Below, one piece after another: positions 8,621 to 19,400 of a stretch of 64,000 nucleotides of DNA; position 1 is the first letter of the stretch, and each line of letters starts with the position of its first letter. The position numbers and the translations under genes are program-made. The DNA is from CAWATZ01 sp963784995. Lineage in GTDB: Bacteria; Planctomycetota; Planctomycetia; Gemmatales; Gemmataceae. The notes beneath the pieces are model-generated. The model worked only from the letters and a program-made list of their open reading frames with translations, did not search any database and was not told the origin of the DNA. The stretch spans positions 310,001 to 374,000 of the forward strand of contig CAWATZ010000006.1 of the NCBI GenBank assembly GCA_963784995.1, in the 5' to 3' direction.

Positions 8621-10012
8621 TCAGGCGTAAACCTCAATCGCCCTGATGATCTCGTCCAGATCGTTGGGCACCTGCACGGCCCGGTTGGCGAAGCTGGCCC
8701 GCTTCACGCCCCGATGGCCCAGCACCTCCTCGAACACCTTCGGATCGGTGCTGTGGTACGCCACCGTCGCGGTCGGGTCCTTGAGCTGATGGCCGGTCAG
8801 GATGCACACCACGCGCTCGCCCGGCTCGATGATCCCCTCCTGCCGCAGTTTGCGTGCCCCGGCCACGCTGGCCGCAGAGGCCGGCTCGCAGCCCAGACCG
8901 CCGGCGCCGACCTTGGCCTTGGCGTCCAGGATCTCCTGATCGGTCGCCTCGCGCACCACGCCGCCGCAGCGCTCCAGGGCACGCAGCGCCTTGGGAAGGT
9001 TCACCGGCCGATTGATCTCGATGGCGCTGGCAATGGTCGAGGCCCGAATCCCTTCCGCGTCCAGGCCGACGTAGTAGCTCTCGACCATCCCTGTCTCCGG
9101 CCGGCCCGCATTCCAGACCAGGCGAAAGCGCTCACAGAGCTGGTAGAACGTGTTGGCCCCGGTGGCGTTGATCACCGCCAACCTGGGGATGCGCTGGATC
9201 AGTCCCAGCTGGTGCAGCTCGACAAACGCCTTGCCGAAGGCGCTGCAATTGCCCAGGTTGCCGCCGGGCACCACGATCCAGTCGGGCGTCTCCCAGCGCA
9301 GCGCCTCCAGCACCCGGTACATGATGGTTTTCTGGCCTTCCAGCCGGAAGGGGTTGACGCTGTTGACCAGGTAGATGCCCAGTTTGCGCGACACCTGCTG
9401 CACGCGCTGCATGGCGTCGTCGAAGTCGCCAGCGATCTGCACGGTCAGGGCGCCGTGATCCAGGGCCTGGGCCAGCTTGCCGTAGGAGATCTTGCCGCTG
9501 CCGATGAAGATGACCGCACGCATCAGCCCGGTGGCGGAGCAGAAGACGGCCAGCGAGGCGCTGGTGTTGCCGGTGCTGGCGCAGGCGGCCCGGCGGGCCC
9601 CGGTCATGCGGGCGTGCGTGAACGCCGCTGTCATGCCGTTGTCCTTGAACGAGCCCGACGGGTTCAGCCCCTCGTATTGCAGAAACAGCTTGCCCGGCTG
9701 CATGCCGACGTAGCCGGCCACGCCGTCGGCCTGCTGCAGGATCGTCTGGCCCTCGCCGATGGTCATGACCTTCTCGGGCGGAGCAAAGGGCAGCAGCTCG
9801 CGGAAACGCCAGACGCCGCTGAAGCTGAGCGGGTTGCTGCGCTCCGACCAGCGGGCCTCGAACTCGCGCAGGGAGCGGGGCGGCCGGAGACGGTCCCAGT
9901 CGTAGGAAACGTCGAGCAGGCCGCCGCAGCGGGGACAGACAAACGAGGTTTCTTCCACGCCGCAGGTGGTGCCGCAGTCGGGGTTGATACAGCGCTGGCA
10001 GACAGCGTCCAT
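8621..10012 (-). CDS. thrC: Threonine synthase
   Basis: PLP enzyme that converts O-phosphohomoserine to threonine, 463 residues. An N-terminal zinc-ribbon-like segment (C5, C8, C13, C17, C26, C29) precedes the fold-type II core, as in threonine synthases of this type. The PLP lysine is K123 in NPSGSFKDNG; ASTGNTSAS follows as the substrate loop and VPGGNLGNC is the glycine-rich phosphate-binding loop. The ATG at 10010-10012 begins the zinc ribbon directly. The gene starts 14 bp after the ABC permease on the same strand, so it appears to share that transcript. No other threonine-pathway gene is nearby. Confidence 0.93.
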   Translation of the reverse strand: MDAVCQRCINPDCGTTCGVEETSFVCPRCGGLLDVSYDWDRLRPPRSLREFEARWSERSNPLSFSGVWRFRELLPFAPPEKVMTIGEGQTILQQADGVAGYVGMQPGKLFLQYEGLNPSGSFKDNGMTAAFTHARMTGARRAACASTGNTSASLAVFCSATGLMRAVIFIGSGKISYGKLAQALDHGALTVQIAGDFDDAMQRVQQVSRKLGIYLVNSVNPFRLEGQKTIMYRVLEALRWETPDWIVVPGGNLGNCSAFGKAFVELHQLGLIQRIPRLAVINATGANTFYQLCERFRLVWNAGRPETGMVESYYVGLDAEGIRASTIASAIEINRPVNLPKALRALERCGGVVREATDQEILDAKAKVGAGGLGCEPASAASVAGARKLRQEGIIEPGERVVCILTGHQLKDPTATVAYHSTDPKVFEEVLGHRGVKRASFANRAVQVPNDLDEIIRAIEVYA

Positions 10013-10026
10013 GAAATAGTCCGTGG

Positions 10027-11573
10027 TCAGTAGTCCTGTGCGGAGAAGCGCCAGCAGGCGAGACCCAGGAAGAGGAGGATGTACAGCGAGGTGACCAGAC
10101 AACTTTCGGCCCAGTTGAACATGCTGTACCGCTTCTCCAGCCCACTCCGCTCCGCGTCCGGCAGCGTTCGCTCCTGCAGGGCCCTGTCGCCCAGCCAGTC
10201 CAGGTCCAGGTAGTGCGGCAAGGCGGCGTGGGCGACAGTGGCCGTGTTGTAGATCCATTCGGGAGCGAGTTTCCCCTTGGCCTCCGAGGTGCTGCTGGCG
10301 AAGTAGTAGCCCCAGCCCATGCCAAACAGCAGACCCCACATCAGCACACAGCCGACGATGCAAACGATCGGGCTGCGCGTCAGCACTGCCAGGAGGGTGG
10401 ACAGGGCGTAGAACAGGGCAAACTCGAACGTCAAGATCGGCAGCGCATACAGGAAGGCCGGTTCCCAGACGCTTGTCCGCAACCCCAGGACCACCCACAG
10501 GCCCACAACCAGCACAGCCGTGTTGAGGAACATGAAGGTCAGACCACCGACGTATTTGTAGATGAGCAGGCCCGGCCGAGTCAGTGGCTTGGACAGCAGC
10601 AGGTCGATGGTCCCCTTGCGGAGCATGTTCGGTACGTAGAAGGCGGTGATGATGCAGCCGAGCAACATGATCGCGGGCGCCCCAAGCCTGGAGATGATCC
10701 ATCTGCTGATGTTCGTGACCATGTCGCCCGGCAAGACCGAACTGCCCAGCGGAATCCCGCCAAAGAGAAGGCTCGCCTTGTGAGGCCAGGCCAGGTAGGT
10801 GGCCCCCCGAGGAGTAACCTTGACCAGGAATTTGTGAACCTCGCCTTCAACTTCCTTGGTAGTGATCCGGACATCCTGGCCTTCCTTGACCGGCACCCGG
10901 GTCGTGATCTTGATGGTGCGCTCGTTGGGCGGCAGATCAAGCATTCGCACCTCCGTGACGCGCCAGTTGCCCTGGCTTTCCAGCTGTTGCTTGATGAATC
11001 GCTCCTGGTCGTCCTTGCTGAGCGATTGCGTCTCCTGGGCCAATCGCTTGACCAGGTAGGCCTGGAACTCCTCCAGGAGCTGATTCTGCTGCGCCACCGC
11101 AGGGTATTTCTGTTTGAGACGCTGGATTTCCTGTTCCAGGTCTCCCTGGAGCTGGCGGTGCGCGTCTTCCGGCCAGTCTTGCTGCGCTTTTCCCGCTCTT
11201 CCTCGTCCTTGAAGTCCTGCATCAGGACGACGATCCAGCTGCCCTGGGGCACCAGGTCGCGCGACTCGATGACGAACTGATACTCGGCCGACCAGGGCCG
11301 AGACTGGTCTTCTGGCTCCTTGACGTCCTCGACGGTGTAATGGGTGAACGAGGGGGTGGCCTTGGTCCGGCCAACGATTGGCAAATCGATGGTCTCCGAG
11401 CCGTCGAAAAAGCGGGTGGTGATGTTCTGGAAGCCCTCGTCCGACGGGTTGGGCGTCAACGTCACGGTCGCCATGAGCAAGATGGCCAGCAAGGAAATGC
11501 CGGCGACGACAAAGAAGACCATGTTGTCGATGGTCTCGCGCAGCGAATCTCGAAGGATGGCCAGGAACTTCAT
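10027..11573 (-). CDS. ABC-2 type transporter permease, one frameshift
   Basis: About 515 residues. It has an N-terminal membrane helix (VFFVVAGISLLAILLMATVTL), then a long extracytoplasmic, charged, coiled-coil-rich region, then five or six membrane helices ending GLACWRFSAQDY. The segment MLRKGTIDLLLSKPLTRPGLL is typical of ABC-2 permeases of the ABC-2_membrane/NatB kind. The frame changes near 11185 (between KDEEEREKR and LQGDLEQEIQRLK), so two shorter reading frames represent one gene. It lies 29 bp after the ATPase gene and should form an exporter with it. The transported substrate is not evident. Confidence 0.85.
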
Positions 11574-11602
11574 GAGCAGATGCCCTTTTGCACTGGGGAG
11601 CC

Positions 11603-12586
11603 TCACTCGACCGGTTCGACGTTCGCGATGTCCTCGCTGGCATCCCGGCGGCGCTTGCGGCGGGGCTTGCGGTCCACGCCTGGCTCGACTGCCTCCACCG
11701 TCGCGATGAACAGGTCTTCCAGCGATTGCCGTTTCTCGACCAGATGGCGCAAGTGCAAGCCCTGCTGCAGGATCAACTGCACCACCGGATCGATCGACTG
11801 ACCGTCCAGCAAGGTGATTTCCCAGTTATCCCCGTCCCGGCTTACCTGGTGTCCCAGGGCCTTGACCGCGTTCACCGGCAGCAGTTCCTCCTTGGCCAAA
11901 CCGATCTCGTACAGCCCGGACTGGCGCGTCAGCGTGTTGACGTCGCCCTGGCGGATCAGTTCGCCCTGCTGGAGGATCGCGACCTGATCGCAGATCAGCT
12001 CGACCTCGCCCAGCAGGTGGGAATTGATGAAGACCGTCTTGTTCTCCTGCTTGAGCGTTTCCAGCAGGTCGCGGATCTCGCGCCGGCCGACCGGATCGAC
12101 GCCATCGGTCGGCTCATCGAGGAAGATCACCTCCGGCTCGTGCATCAGCGCCTGGGCAATGCCCAGCCGCTGCTTCATCCCCTTGGAGTAAGTACGGATC
12201 TTGGAGTGCATCCGCTTCTTCAGCCCCACCAGCTCCAGAATGGGCGGAATGCGCTTGAGCCGTTCCCGGCGCGGCACCTCCAGCAAGGTGCCGTAAAAGT
12301 CGAGCAGGCTGGCCCCGCTGTGGTAGTCGGGAAAGCGATGGTCCTCGGGCAAGTAGCCCACCCGCTTGCGGACGCTGCTGGTGCCGGCGGGGTGGCCGAG
12401 CAGCTCGGCGCTGCCCTGGGTCAGCCGGGTGATGCCCAGCAGGATCTTGATGAGCGTGGTCTTGCCGGCGCCGTTCTGGCCCAGCAAGCCGAAGACCTGG
12501 CCGCGCTCGACCGTCAGGGACAGGCCCTTGAGGGCCTCGATCCGGCCATAGTGCTTGACCAGGTTGTTGGTGACGACAACGGACAC
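11603..12586 (-). CDS. ABC transporter ATP-binding protein
   Basis: 327 residues. Walker A is GQNGAGKTT (about 36-44), the signature is YSKGMKQR (about 138) and Walker B is VIFLDEPTDGVDP, with an H-loop at NSHLLGEVE. It belongs to the NatA/CcmA-like class that drives ABC-2 permeases. The C-terminal ~90 residues form an accessory domain ending in a basic KPRRKRRR stretch. It is the first gene of the run ATPase, permease, thrC. A divergent WD40 gene starts at 12783, so the 196-bp gap between them should hold both promoters. Confidence 0.93.
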   Translation of the reverse strand: MSVVVTNNLVKHYGRIEALKGLSLTVERGQVFGLLGQNGAGKTTLIKILLGITRLTQGSAELLGHPAGTSSVRKRVGYLPEDHRFPDYHSGASLLDFYGTLLEVPRRERLKRIPPILELVGLKKRMHSKIRTYSKGMKQRLGIAQALMHEPEVIFLDEPTDGVDPVGRREIRDLLETLKQENKTVFINSHLLGEVELICDQVAILQQGELIRQGDVNTLTRQSGLYEIGLAKEELLPVNAVKALGHQVSRDGDNWEITLLDGQSIDPVVQLILQQGLHLRHLVEKRQSLEDLFIATVEAVEPGVDRKPRRKRRRDASEDIANVEPVE

Positions 12587-12782
12587 GATGCTTCTCCCCG
12601 GTACGGAACCTGCAAGACGGAGTTAGAGTAGCGAGAAGGAGGCCCAAAGGATAGGGGAGCCGTCTCCTGCACTGACCTGGCATCGCTTCCCGCCAACCAG
12701 GCGGACATTGATTCCCTCAGCTGCTAAAACGAATGGTGTGTCCACCCAGGCTGTTGCACGGGCTGAGGGAGGATGGTAAGCC

Positions 12783-14852
12783 ATGTTCGTCGGCAAACGG
12801 CACGTCTGCATCTCCGGGCTGTTCGGGACATTCCTTTGGGTTTCCGCGGGGTTGCTTGCCGCGGATGAGCCGGTCCCCAAAACAGAAGTGACCGGCAAGG
12901 AACGCATCGACCGTTACGGCGATCCATTGCCGGCCGGGGCGCTGATGCGCCTGGGGACAGTCCGCTACCGCTTCAGCGAGCACGCGGTCGCCTTCCTGCC
13001 GGACAGCAGGTCCGTCGTCTCCATCGGCGCTGGTCGGGCCATCGCCTTCTGGGACGCGCGGACCGGCCGGCTGCTTCGTGAGATCAACACTACCCAGTTC
13101 TCTCCGGGCCAGGCCGTCGCTTTTTCGCCCGATGCCAAATACGTTGCCGTCAGCGGCACGGTCCCCGACAAGGAGACCGGCTGGCGGAGTCTTGTCCGCG
13201 TTTACGACACGGGCTCGGGCAGGATCGTTCGGACCTTCGAGGAGAAGCCCCGCGATGGCGCTCATGCCCTGGCCCTGAGCCCCAACGGGGACCTGCTGTT
13301 CTCCATCGGTCGTGAAGGTATCGTCCGCATCGAGGAGGTGGCGACGGGCGCCGAGCTGCTGCGGCAGAAATTCCCGGGCGACGTTCTGGCCTCCCTCGCC
13401 CTGTCTCCGGATGGCACAATGCTGGCGCTGTCGTCGGGGCCGAACACGCGCAAGCTCTTTGTCTGGAGATGGCAGGCAGCGGAAGGGCCGCGCGAGCTGA
13501 AGGACCCAAACTACCGCGGCCGGGCTTTGACGTTCTCCCCGGATGGCCGGTTCCTGGCGGCTTGCAGCGATGACAGCCCAACCGTGTTCCTCTGGGACGT
13601 CCTCGTGGGCCGATTGCAGCGCAAGCTGGAACTGCCCGACCATGAGACCTACTACCACTACCACGCGGCCTTTTCCCCGGACGGCAAGGTCCTGGCCGCA
13701 TCCGCCATCCACAACGAGCGGCAGGCGGTCCACCTGTGGGACCCGGCGACGGGGAAGTTTCTCCGGCGGCTGGACCTGGGCAGCGGGCCCCTGGCGTTTT
13801 CACCGGACGGCAAGCTGCTTGCTGCCGGCAACCGCATCTGGGACTTCACCGCCGGCAAGGAGCTGTCGGCCAACGACAAGGCTCATCGGGGCACCGTGGA
13901 GGAGGTCGTGACCGGCCCGAACAACCTGGTGGTGACGGTCGGCTCCGACAACACCATCCGCATCTGGCAGGCGATCACCGGACAGCAGCAGCACTGCCTG
14001 GTTCACGGCGGCTGGGTTCGCGACATTGCCCTGTCGCCCGATGGCAGCCGGCTCGTTTCCAACAGCCTGGACAATACCGTGTGCCTCTGGGACGTCGGCA
14101 CCGGCCGGAAGATTTACCGGCTTCCTGGACATGGCCGGCTGGGCGGCCGACGGGCCGTCGCCTTCACGGCGGACGGCAAGTCGTTCCTGGCCTGGGGCGA
14201 CGATGCGTACCTGCGCCGGTGGGACGTTCGCAACGGCAAGGCCATCGCTGAACACGCCATTCGCCCCACCGGGATCAAGGTACTTGGCGAGGATGCGGAG
14301 CCGTTCGAGCGCGACTTCATGGACTTTGGCAAGGGCCGGCTCACACCGGATGGGAAGCACCTGATCCAGCAGGCGGCGGACAGCTTTTTCCTGTTCGATT
14401 CGGCCACGGGAAAAGAAGTGCGGAAGTTCCCCATCGACAGTGGCCTCGTCCTCAATCTGGCCCTCTCGCCCGACAGCAAGCTGCTGCTGGCCAGTGCCTG
14501 GGGCAAGCCGGTGAAGACGAAGTTGCCCGACGGCAGGACCCGGATCTCTTCCGCGAAGAACCATACGGTGACCTGGTGGGACCTGGCGACAGGCAAGCGT
14601 CTTGGGCAGATCGTCCTCCCCGAAGGCGGGGTCGGACCGGTCGCCTTTGCGCCCGATGGCAAGTCCTTTGCCCTGGCGTCCACGGAGCTGGCCGGGGCCA
14701 TCCGCGTGGTGGAACTGGCCACCGGTCGAGAGGTCCGGAAGATCGAGCGCATTGGGGGCGTGGTGCGGTCGCTGGCGTTCCTGCCTGACGGCAAGCGGTT
14801 GGTCTCGGGCATGGCGGATAGCACCGCCCTGATCTGGGACCTGACGCGCTAA
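12783..14852 (+). CDS. Secreted WD40-repeat protein
   Basis: 689 residues with an N-terminal signal peptide (hydrophobic ISGLFGTFLWVSAGLLA followed by ADE). The rest is WD40 repeats in which the planctomycete-style motif AFSPDGK is followed about 25 residues later by a LWD/IWD pair, for example FSPDGRFLAACSDDSPTVFL. About 12-14 blades fit two propellers. The ATG follows a clear GGGAGGATGG site. It is probably an extracytoplasmic interaction platform. A second, shorter secreted WD40 gene follows on the same strand, separated by a 20-bp perfect hairpin. Confidence 0.88.
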   Translation: MFVGKRHVCISGLFGTFLWVSAGLLAADEPVPKTEVTGKERIDRYGDPLPAGALMRLGTVRYRFSEHAVAFLPDSRSVVSIGAGRAIAFWDARTGRLLREINTTQFSPGQAVAFSPDAKYVAVSGTVPDKETGWRSLVRVYDTGSGRIVRTFEEKPRDGAHALALSPNGDLLFSIGREGIVRIEEVATGAELLRQKFPGDVLASLALSPDGTMLALSSGPNTRKLFVWRWQAAEGPRELKDPNYRGRALTFSPDGRFLAACSDDSPTVFLWDVLVGRLQRKLELPDHETYYHYHAAFSPDGKVLAASAIHNERQAVHLWDPATGKFLRRLDLGSGPLAFSPDGKLLAAGNRIWDFTAGKELSANDKAHRGTVEEVVTGPNNLVVTVGSDNTIRIWQAITGQQQHCLVHGGWVRDIALSPDGSRLVSNSLDNTVCLWDVGTGRKIYRLPGHGRLGGRRAVAFTADGKSFLAWGDDAYLRRWDVRNGKAIAEHAIRPTGIKVLGEDAEPFERDFMDFGKGRLTPDGKHLIQQAADSFFLFDSATGKEVRKFPIDSGLVLNLALSPDSKLLLASAWGKPVKTKLPDGRTRISSAKNHTVTWWDLATGKRLGQIVLPEGGVGPVAFAPDGKSFALASTELAGAIRVVELATGREVRKIERIGGVVRSLAFLPDGKRLVSGMADSTALIWDLTR

Positions 14853-14908
14853 TGAGCATTCTCCCCTCTCCCCAGTGGGGAGAGGGGTTGGGGGTAAGGG
14901 GTTTTGTC

Positions 14909-14958
14909 TTGATTTATCGTTTCGCGCTCGGTCGGCCCAGCGCGAAACGATAAATCAA
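14909..14958 (+). terminator. 20-bp perfect hairpin between two WD40 genes
   Basis: Arms 14909-14928 and 14939-14958 are exact reverse complements around a 10-base loop. No U-run follows, so it could be a factor-dependent terminator, an mRNA-stabilising stem or a member of the palindromic repeat class found across the window. Confidence 0.6.
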
Positions 14959-14988
14959 TTAGCCCGTACCCCTCTGAGAGGAATTGCC

Positions 14989-16161
14989 ATGATCCGAAAA
15001 GCTCGGTCCACTCCGCTCGGTGCTGTTGTGGCGACGTTGCTGCTGTCGGCCATGCCGGCTGCTGCCGAGGAACTGCCGGTCGTGCGCGGCATCGCCTTCG
15101 CGCCGGATGGCAAACACCTGGCGGTCAGCACCGGCAATGCCAAGGACCCGGGCACGGTCTCACTCTGGGACGTTGCCACCCGGCAGCGCCTCTGGGTGTA
15201 CGAGGAAAAGGCCGGCGTCCCGGCGGTCACGTTCTCCCCCGACGGCAAGACCCTGGCCATCGCCGCCTATGGGAAGGCGGCCCGGCTGCTCGACCCCGCC
15301 ACCGGCAAGGTCAAGGCGACGCTGGAACATCCCAAGGAAGTACGGACGGTCGCTTTCTCGCCGGACGGCAAGCGGCTGGCGACCGCGTGCTGGGACAAGG
15401 TGGTGCGCGTCTGGGACCTGGCCACGGCGACCGAGGTCGTCCGCTGCGTCGGCCATCGGGATTCGATCTTCGTCACGGAGTTCTCGCCGGACGGCAAGCT
15501 CCTCCTTTCCGTGGGCGGCGACGATGGCGCCAGGCTCTGGGACGTGGCGACCGGCAAAGAGAAACACACTCTGAAACACTATTACATGCCTTGCGGCGGC
15601 TTCTCCGCGGACGGCCGCTGGGTCATCACCGGCAGCTACGACGGCACCACCCGCATCTGGAACAGCGCAACCGGCGCGGTGCGGGCCCGCCTCGACGGCA
15701 CGGGCGGCGTGCATCAGCTGGCCGTTTCCGGGCCGGCGCGAATGGTAGCGGTCTGCGGTTACGGCCGGGACATCAGCCTGTATGAGCTGAACCTGAGCGA
15801 GCCGACCGACAAGGAGCGAGAACGCATCCGCGAACTGCTGGTCCAGCTCGACGATGATTCCTATGACGTGCGGGAGGCGACCGGGCAGAAGCTCCTGGAG
15901 TTGGGCTTTGTCGCCGAGCCGGAGCTGCTCCGGGCGTCGCGGGAGGCATCGTCGGTGGAGGTGCGCATCCGGGCCCGCCGGCTGCGGCAAGAGATGCTCT
16001 CCCGGCCCCGTGCAACCCTGCGAGGGCACACCGATGAGATCCAGGCAGTGGCTTTTTCGCCGGATGGCAAACTGCTGGCGAGCGGAGGCAAGGATGGCAC
16101 GCTGCGGCTGTGGGACGTGGCATCCCGGAAGGAGACCGCCCGTCTCGTGCCGGGGCGATAA
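14989..16161 (+). CDS. Secreted WD40 protein with internal HEAT-like segment
   Basis: 390 residues. The signal peptide is LGAVVATLLLSAMPAAAEE. Six WD40 blades (VAFSPDGKRLATACWDKVVR is typical) are followed by a helical stretch of about 75 residues (EPTDKERERIRELLVQLDDDSYDVREATG...) resembling the HEAT-like insert of other planctomycete WD40 proteins. A final blade (LRGHTDEIQAVAFSPDGK) then closes the chain. The ATG at 14989 is chosen because GAGAGGAATT sits directly upstream and the signal peptide starts there; an in-frame extension upstream has no such site and would run through the hairpin. Confidence 0.87.
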   Translation: MIRKARSTPLGAVVATLLLSAMPAAAEELPVVRGIAFAPDGKHLAVSTGNAKDPGTVSLWDVATRQRLWVYEEKAGVPAVTFSPDGKTLAIAAYGKAARLLDPATGKVKATLEHPKEVRTVAFSPDGKRLATACWDKVVRVWDLATATEVVRCVGHRDSIFVTEFSPDGKLLLSVGGDDGARLWDVATGKEKHTLKHYYMPCGGFSADGRWVITGSYDGTTRIWNSATGAVRARLDGTGGVHQLAVSGPARMVAVCGYGRDISLYELNLSEPTDKERERIRELLVQLDDDSYDVREATGQKLLELGFVAEPELLRASREASSVEVRIRARRLRQEMLSRPRATLRGHTDEIQAVAFSPDGKLLASGGKDGTLRLWDVASRKETARLVPGR

Positions 16162-16450
16162 TACGGATTCTGGGGAAGTGCCCCAAGAGGACCAGACGAG
16201 AAGGCGTGTGCTGCTGGCGTGGTGGCGGTGTCGCTTTTTTGTCATCCGTGGGGCAAGCACAGTCACGCAGCGGCATTTCCTGGGACACCGCCAGGCAAAA
16301 AGCGCCGTTGGCGGTGTGGCATCCTCAGCGGTGGTGTCTCGGCGGCCCCTCCCTCCCCAAAATCCGTGACCGTCAGCTTTCTTGCAATGTGCTGCAGCCC
16401 AGGCTGCAACAGATCGCCGAGCAACTGGCCCATTTGTCCAGCGGGTGCGG
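16162..16450. other. Intergenic region between converging genes
   Basis: This gap separates the end of the WD40 gene from the end of the kinase-WD40 gene. It holds an imperfect inverted repeat (CGCTTTTTTG at 16232-16241 against CAAAAAGCG at 16296-16304, with GGCGGTGT/ACACCGCC around it) that could stop transcription from both sides. I see no credible gene in it. Confidence 0.5.
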
Positions 16451-19400
16451 TCACGGCAGCGGGACGTCGTGCAGCTCGAACGGCACTTCGACCCGCACGC
16501 GCTCGAACCGATAGAGGCGGAGCTGGACCGGTCCCTCCAAAGGGGTCGGGAGCGACAACGGCAAGATGCCGCGCCACTCCAATCGTTCCGAAGCGGGGCG
16601 CAGCCGGGCGAGGGCCGGCCAGGGCACCTGGAGCAGCGAGGTCGCCTGGGGAGTCGTTGCCAGCCAGGCCAGATCCTCCGGCAGTGGCTCACTCAGCAGC
16701 GATGCTACTGGGGGAGGGAGGACGTAGTACTGCGAGTGACCTCGGCTGTCAATGACTTCCACGCCCTCCTGGTTTCCGGGACGCCAGCCCGGCGGGCCGC
16801 TCAACCGGTACTGCACCACCGGCCGCCCAGCGCGAGGCGTTGACATGGCTACCACGGTCAGCCGATGCCCTTGCGGGCCGTGGAAGGTCTGTCCGCGGGC
16901 AGCGGTGAGGTCCGGCACCGTCACCAGGTCCTGCCGCCAGGCCATCACTTCCACCGGCAAGACACCCTTGAGGACCTTGATCCGATCGTTACGCCGGTTG
17001 GGTCCATTTAACTGGAGATTGGTCCATCCCATCAGGGAGATCCCGCTCGTCCCGGGATAGAACACAGGAGGAACGGCACGATGGAGCGACACTCCGTCCA
17101 GGCCGCGCACGTCCAGCACCTGCCCCACGGTGGAGGTGGAAAGGATCCCCCGGTGGGGTTCCAGGAGCAAACCCAGGCCCAGTTGCAGGTTCTCGACAGT
17201 CCGCGGCGTCCGCTCGGTGAGGGTGAGGAACCGATTGAGGTTGGCCATCTCCAGGTGGACACCAAAGGGGCCCGCATAATAACGGATGCTTGCGAGGCCG
17301 GGGCCCCTGGTGGCCCACCCGCAGGAGGGGCGTCTGCCGCTCGGGGCGGGTAGCTCAGGTCGCCGGCCTCGCAGATGCGGTCCAGGGCCTCCCACACCGA
17401 GACGTCCTCCAGCTCCAGGCTGATGCGCTTCGGCACCATGCCAGCCACCGGGGGCACGTAGGTCATGGGAATCCGCGACTGCTCGGCCAGGGCCCGGATG
17501 GCGTCGGCGGGGAAAGCCTCCTTCAGTTGCAGGCGGACTCGCGTCGGGACGAGCAGCTCCTGGGCCGTGATCCGGTCCAGCACGGTTTCGGCCTGGGAGC
17601 GTCCTTTCCCCTGTGCCTCGCCACCGCCGTCCTCAGGGCCGGGACCGCCGGGGGGCCCACCGCCACCAGGGCGTCGGCGGCCGCTTTGCGCACCCTGGCG
17701 TCGGTCACGCTCAGCTGCCGGACCCAGCCGGCGATTTCCGCGGCGGTCGCGGTGCGGCGCTTCGGGGCCGGCGAGAGCTTGATGACCGGGGGAGTCGCAG
17801 GGCCCGGTCGAACCGGGGAGGGCTCGACCGGCATCGGCTTGCGCGGCGCCTGGACGATGGTCACGGGCGCGGGCGGCCGGCTATCGAGCAGCGTGCTGGC
17901 AAGGAGGTCGGCCTTCGGCAAGGTTGCGTCCCAATCCAGGCCGATCGCTGCCAGCTCGCGGTGGACCAGATCCAGGTCCCAGAGCGTGATCAGATGTTCG
18001 CTGCCGGCGATGGAAAGGTGCCGGCCGGACGGGTCGAAGGCCAGACTGTGGACGTCGGTGTTTTGCGGCAGGGTGGCCAGCGGTTGGAGCGTGCCGCTGT
18101 CCCAGAGAACGACCCGGCGGTCCCGGCCTCCGGAAGCCAGCAGCCGGCCATCCGGACTGAACGCCACCGTCGTGACCGTATTGGTGTGGGCCTTCTCCCG
18201 CACGTGCCTGGTTTCCAGTTCCGGCAGGGTCAGGATGCTCAGCGCTCCGTTCCGCCCTCCCACCGCCAGGCTGCTCTCTCCTGGAGCGACGGCCAGGGAG
18301 CCGACGCCACCCGGGACCACGGCCTCCTGGACGGTCTGGCTAGAAGCCAGGTTGCGGAGGAGGATTCGGCCTCCCCGGCTCAAACCTAATTCGATTCCCA
18401 CAAGCAGCTGCTCGCCCTCGCCCAGGAAGGCAAGGCCCTCAACCGGGGCGGGCTCCTTCCACTGCTGCACGGGTTGCCCGGTGCTGGTGTTCCACAGGAA
18501 GGTGGAACCGTTACCGGTTGCCGCGGCCAGCAGCTTGCCCTTCTTGTCAAAGGCCAGCGCGCTCACCTGGTTTTGCGGACCAACCAGCTGGCGGCTGCCG
18601 GCCAGCGTGACCGCCTGGTTGGCGGCGGTCTTCACTTCGCGCAACTCGACGGCATAATCGCGACCGGAGGAGTTCGTAAAGGAGCCCACTCCCACGGCCA
18701 GCAGATCGCCGGTCGGAGCAAACGCCACCCGGGTGATGGGATTGTTCCGCGCTCCGTCCCAGCGAAACAGGGATCGGCCGGTCTGGAGGTCCCACAGCAG
18801 GACGCTCCTGTCTGAGGACCCGGAAGCCAGCAGGGGCCGGGACGGATGGGAGACGACCGTGTGGACAATGTAGGTGTGCCCGGCCAGCCGGCGCTGCTCC
18901 TGCCGGCTGGTCAGTCGATACAGGCAGACCGGGGAATTGCCGCCCGTGCCCCCGCCGGCGGCCAGCCGGCTGCCGTCCGGACTGAAGGCGACCGCCAACA
19001 CCGGGCCCATCCCCGGGTGGACCACCATCAGCGCCTGGCCCGTCCGGGTTTCCCACAGCCGGACCGTGTCATCGTCGCCGGCGCTGGCCACCAGGCTGCC
19101 GTCCGGGCTGAAGGCGACGCAATTGACGCGGGCGGTGTGTCCCAGCAGGGTGATCGGGTCTTCGCTGCCGATGAGGGGCCACAGCTTGACCGTGTGATCC
19201 TCCGAGGCGGAGGCCAGCAGCCCCGCCGAGGGGCTGAAGCACAGCGAGCGAACGACGCCGCGGTGCCGGCCCAGGGTGACCGGTTCCTTGTCGTCGGCAA
19301 CCGTGTAGAGCTGGACCGCGTTCTGAGGACCGATGGCCGCCAGCAGGCCGCCGTCGGGACTGAGGGCCACGGGGAAATAAGCAGGAGACCCTGCCCGGGT

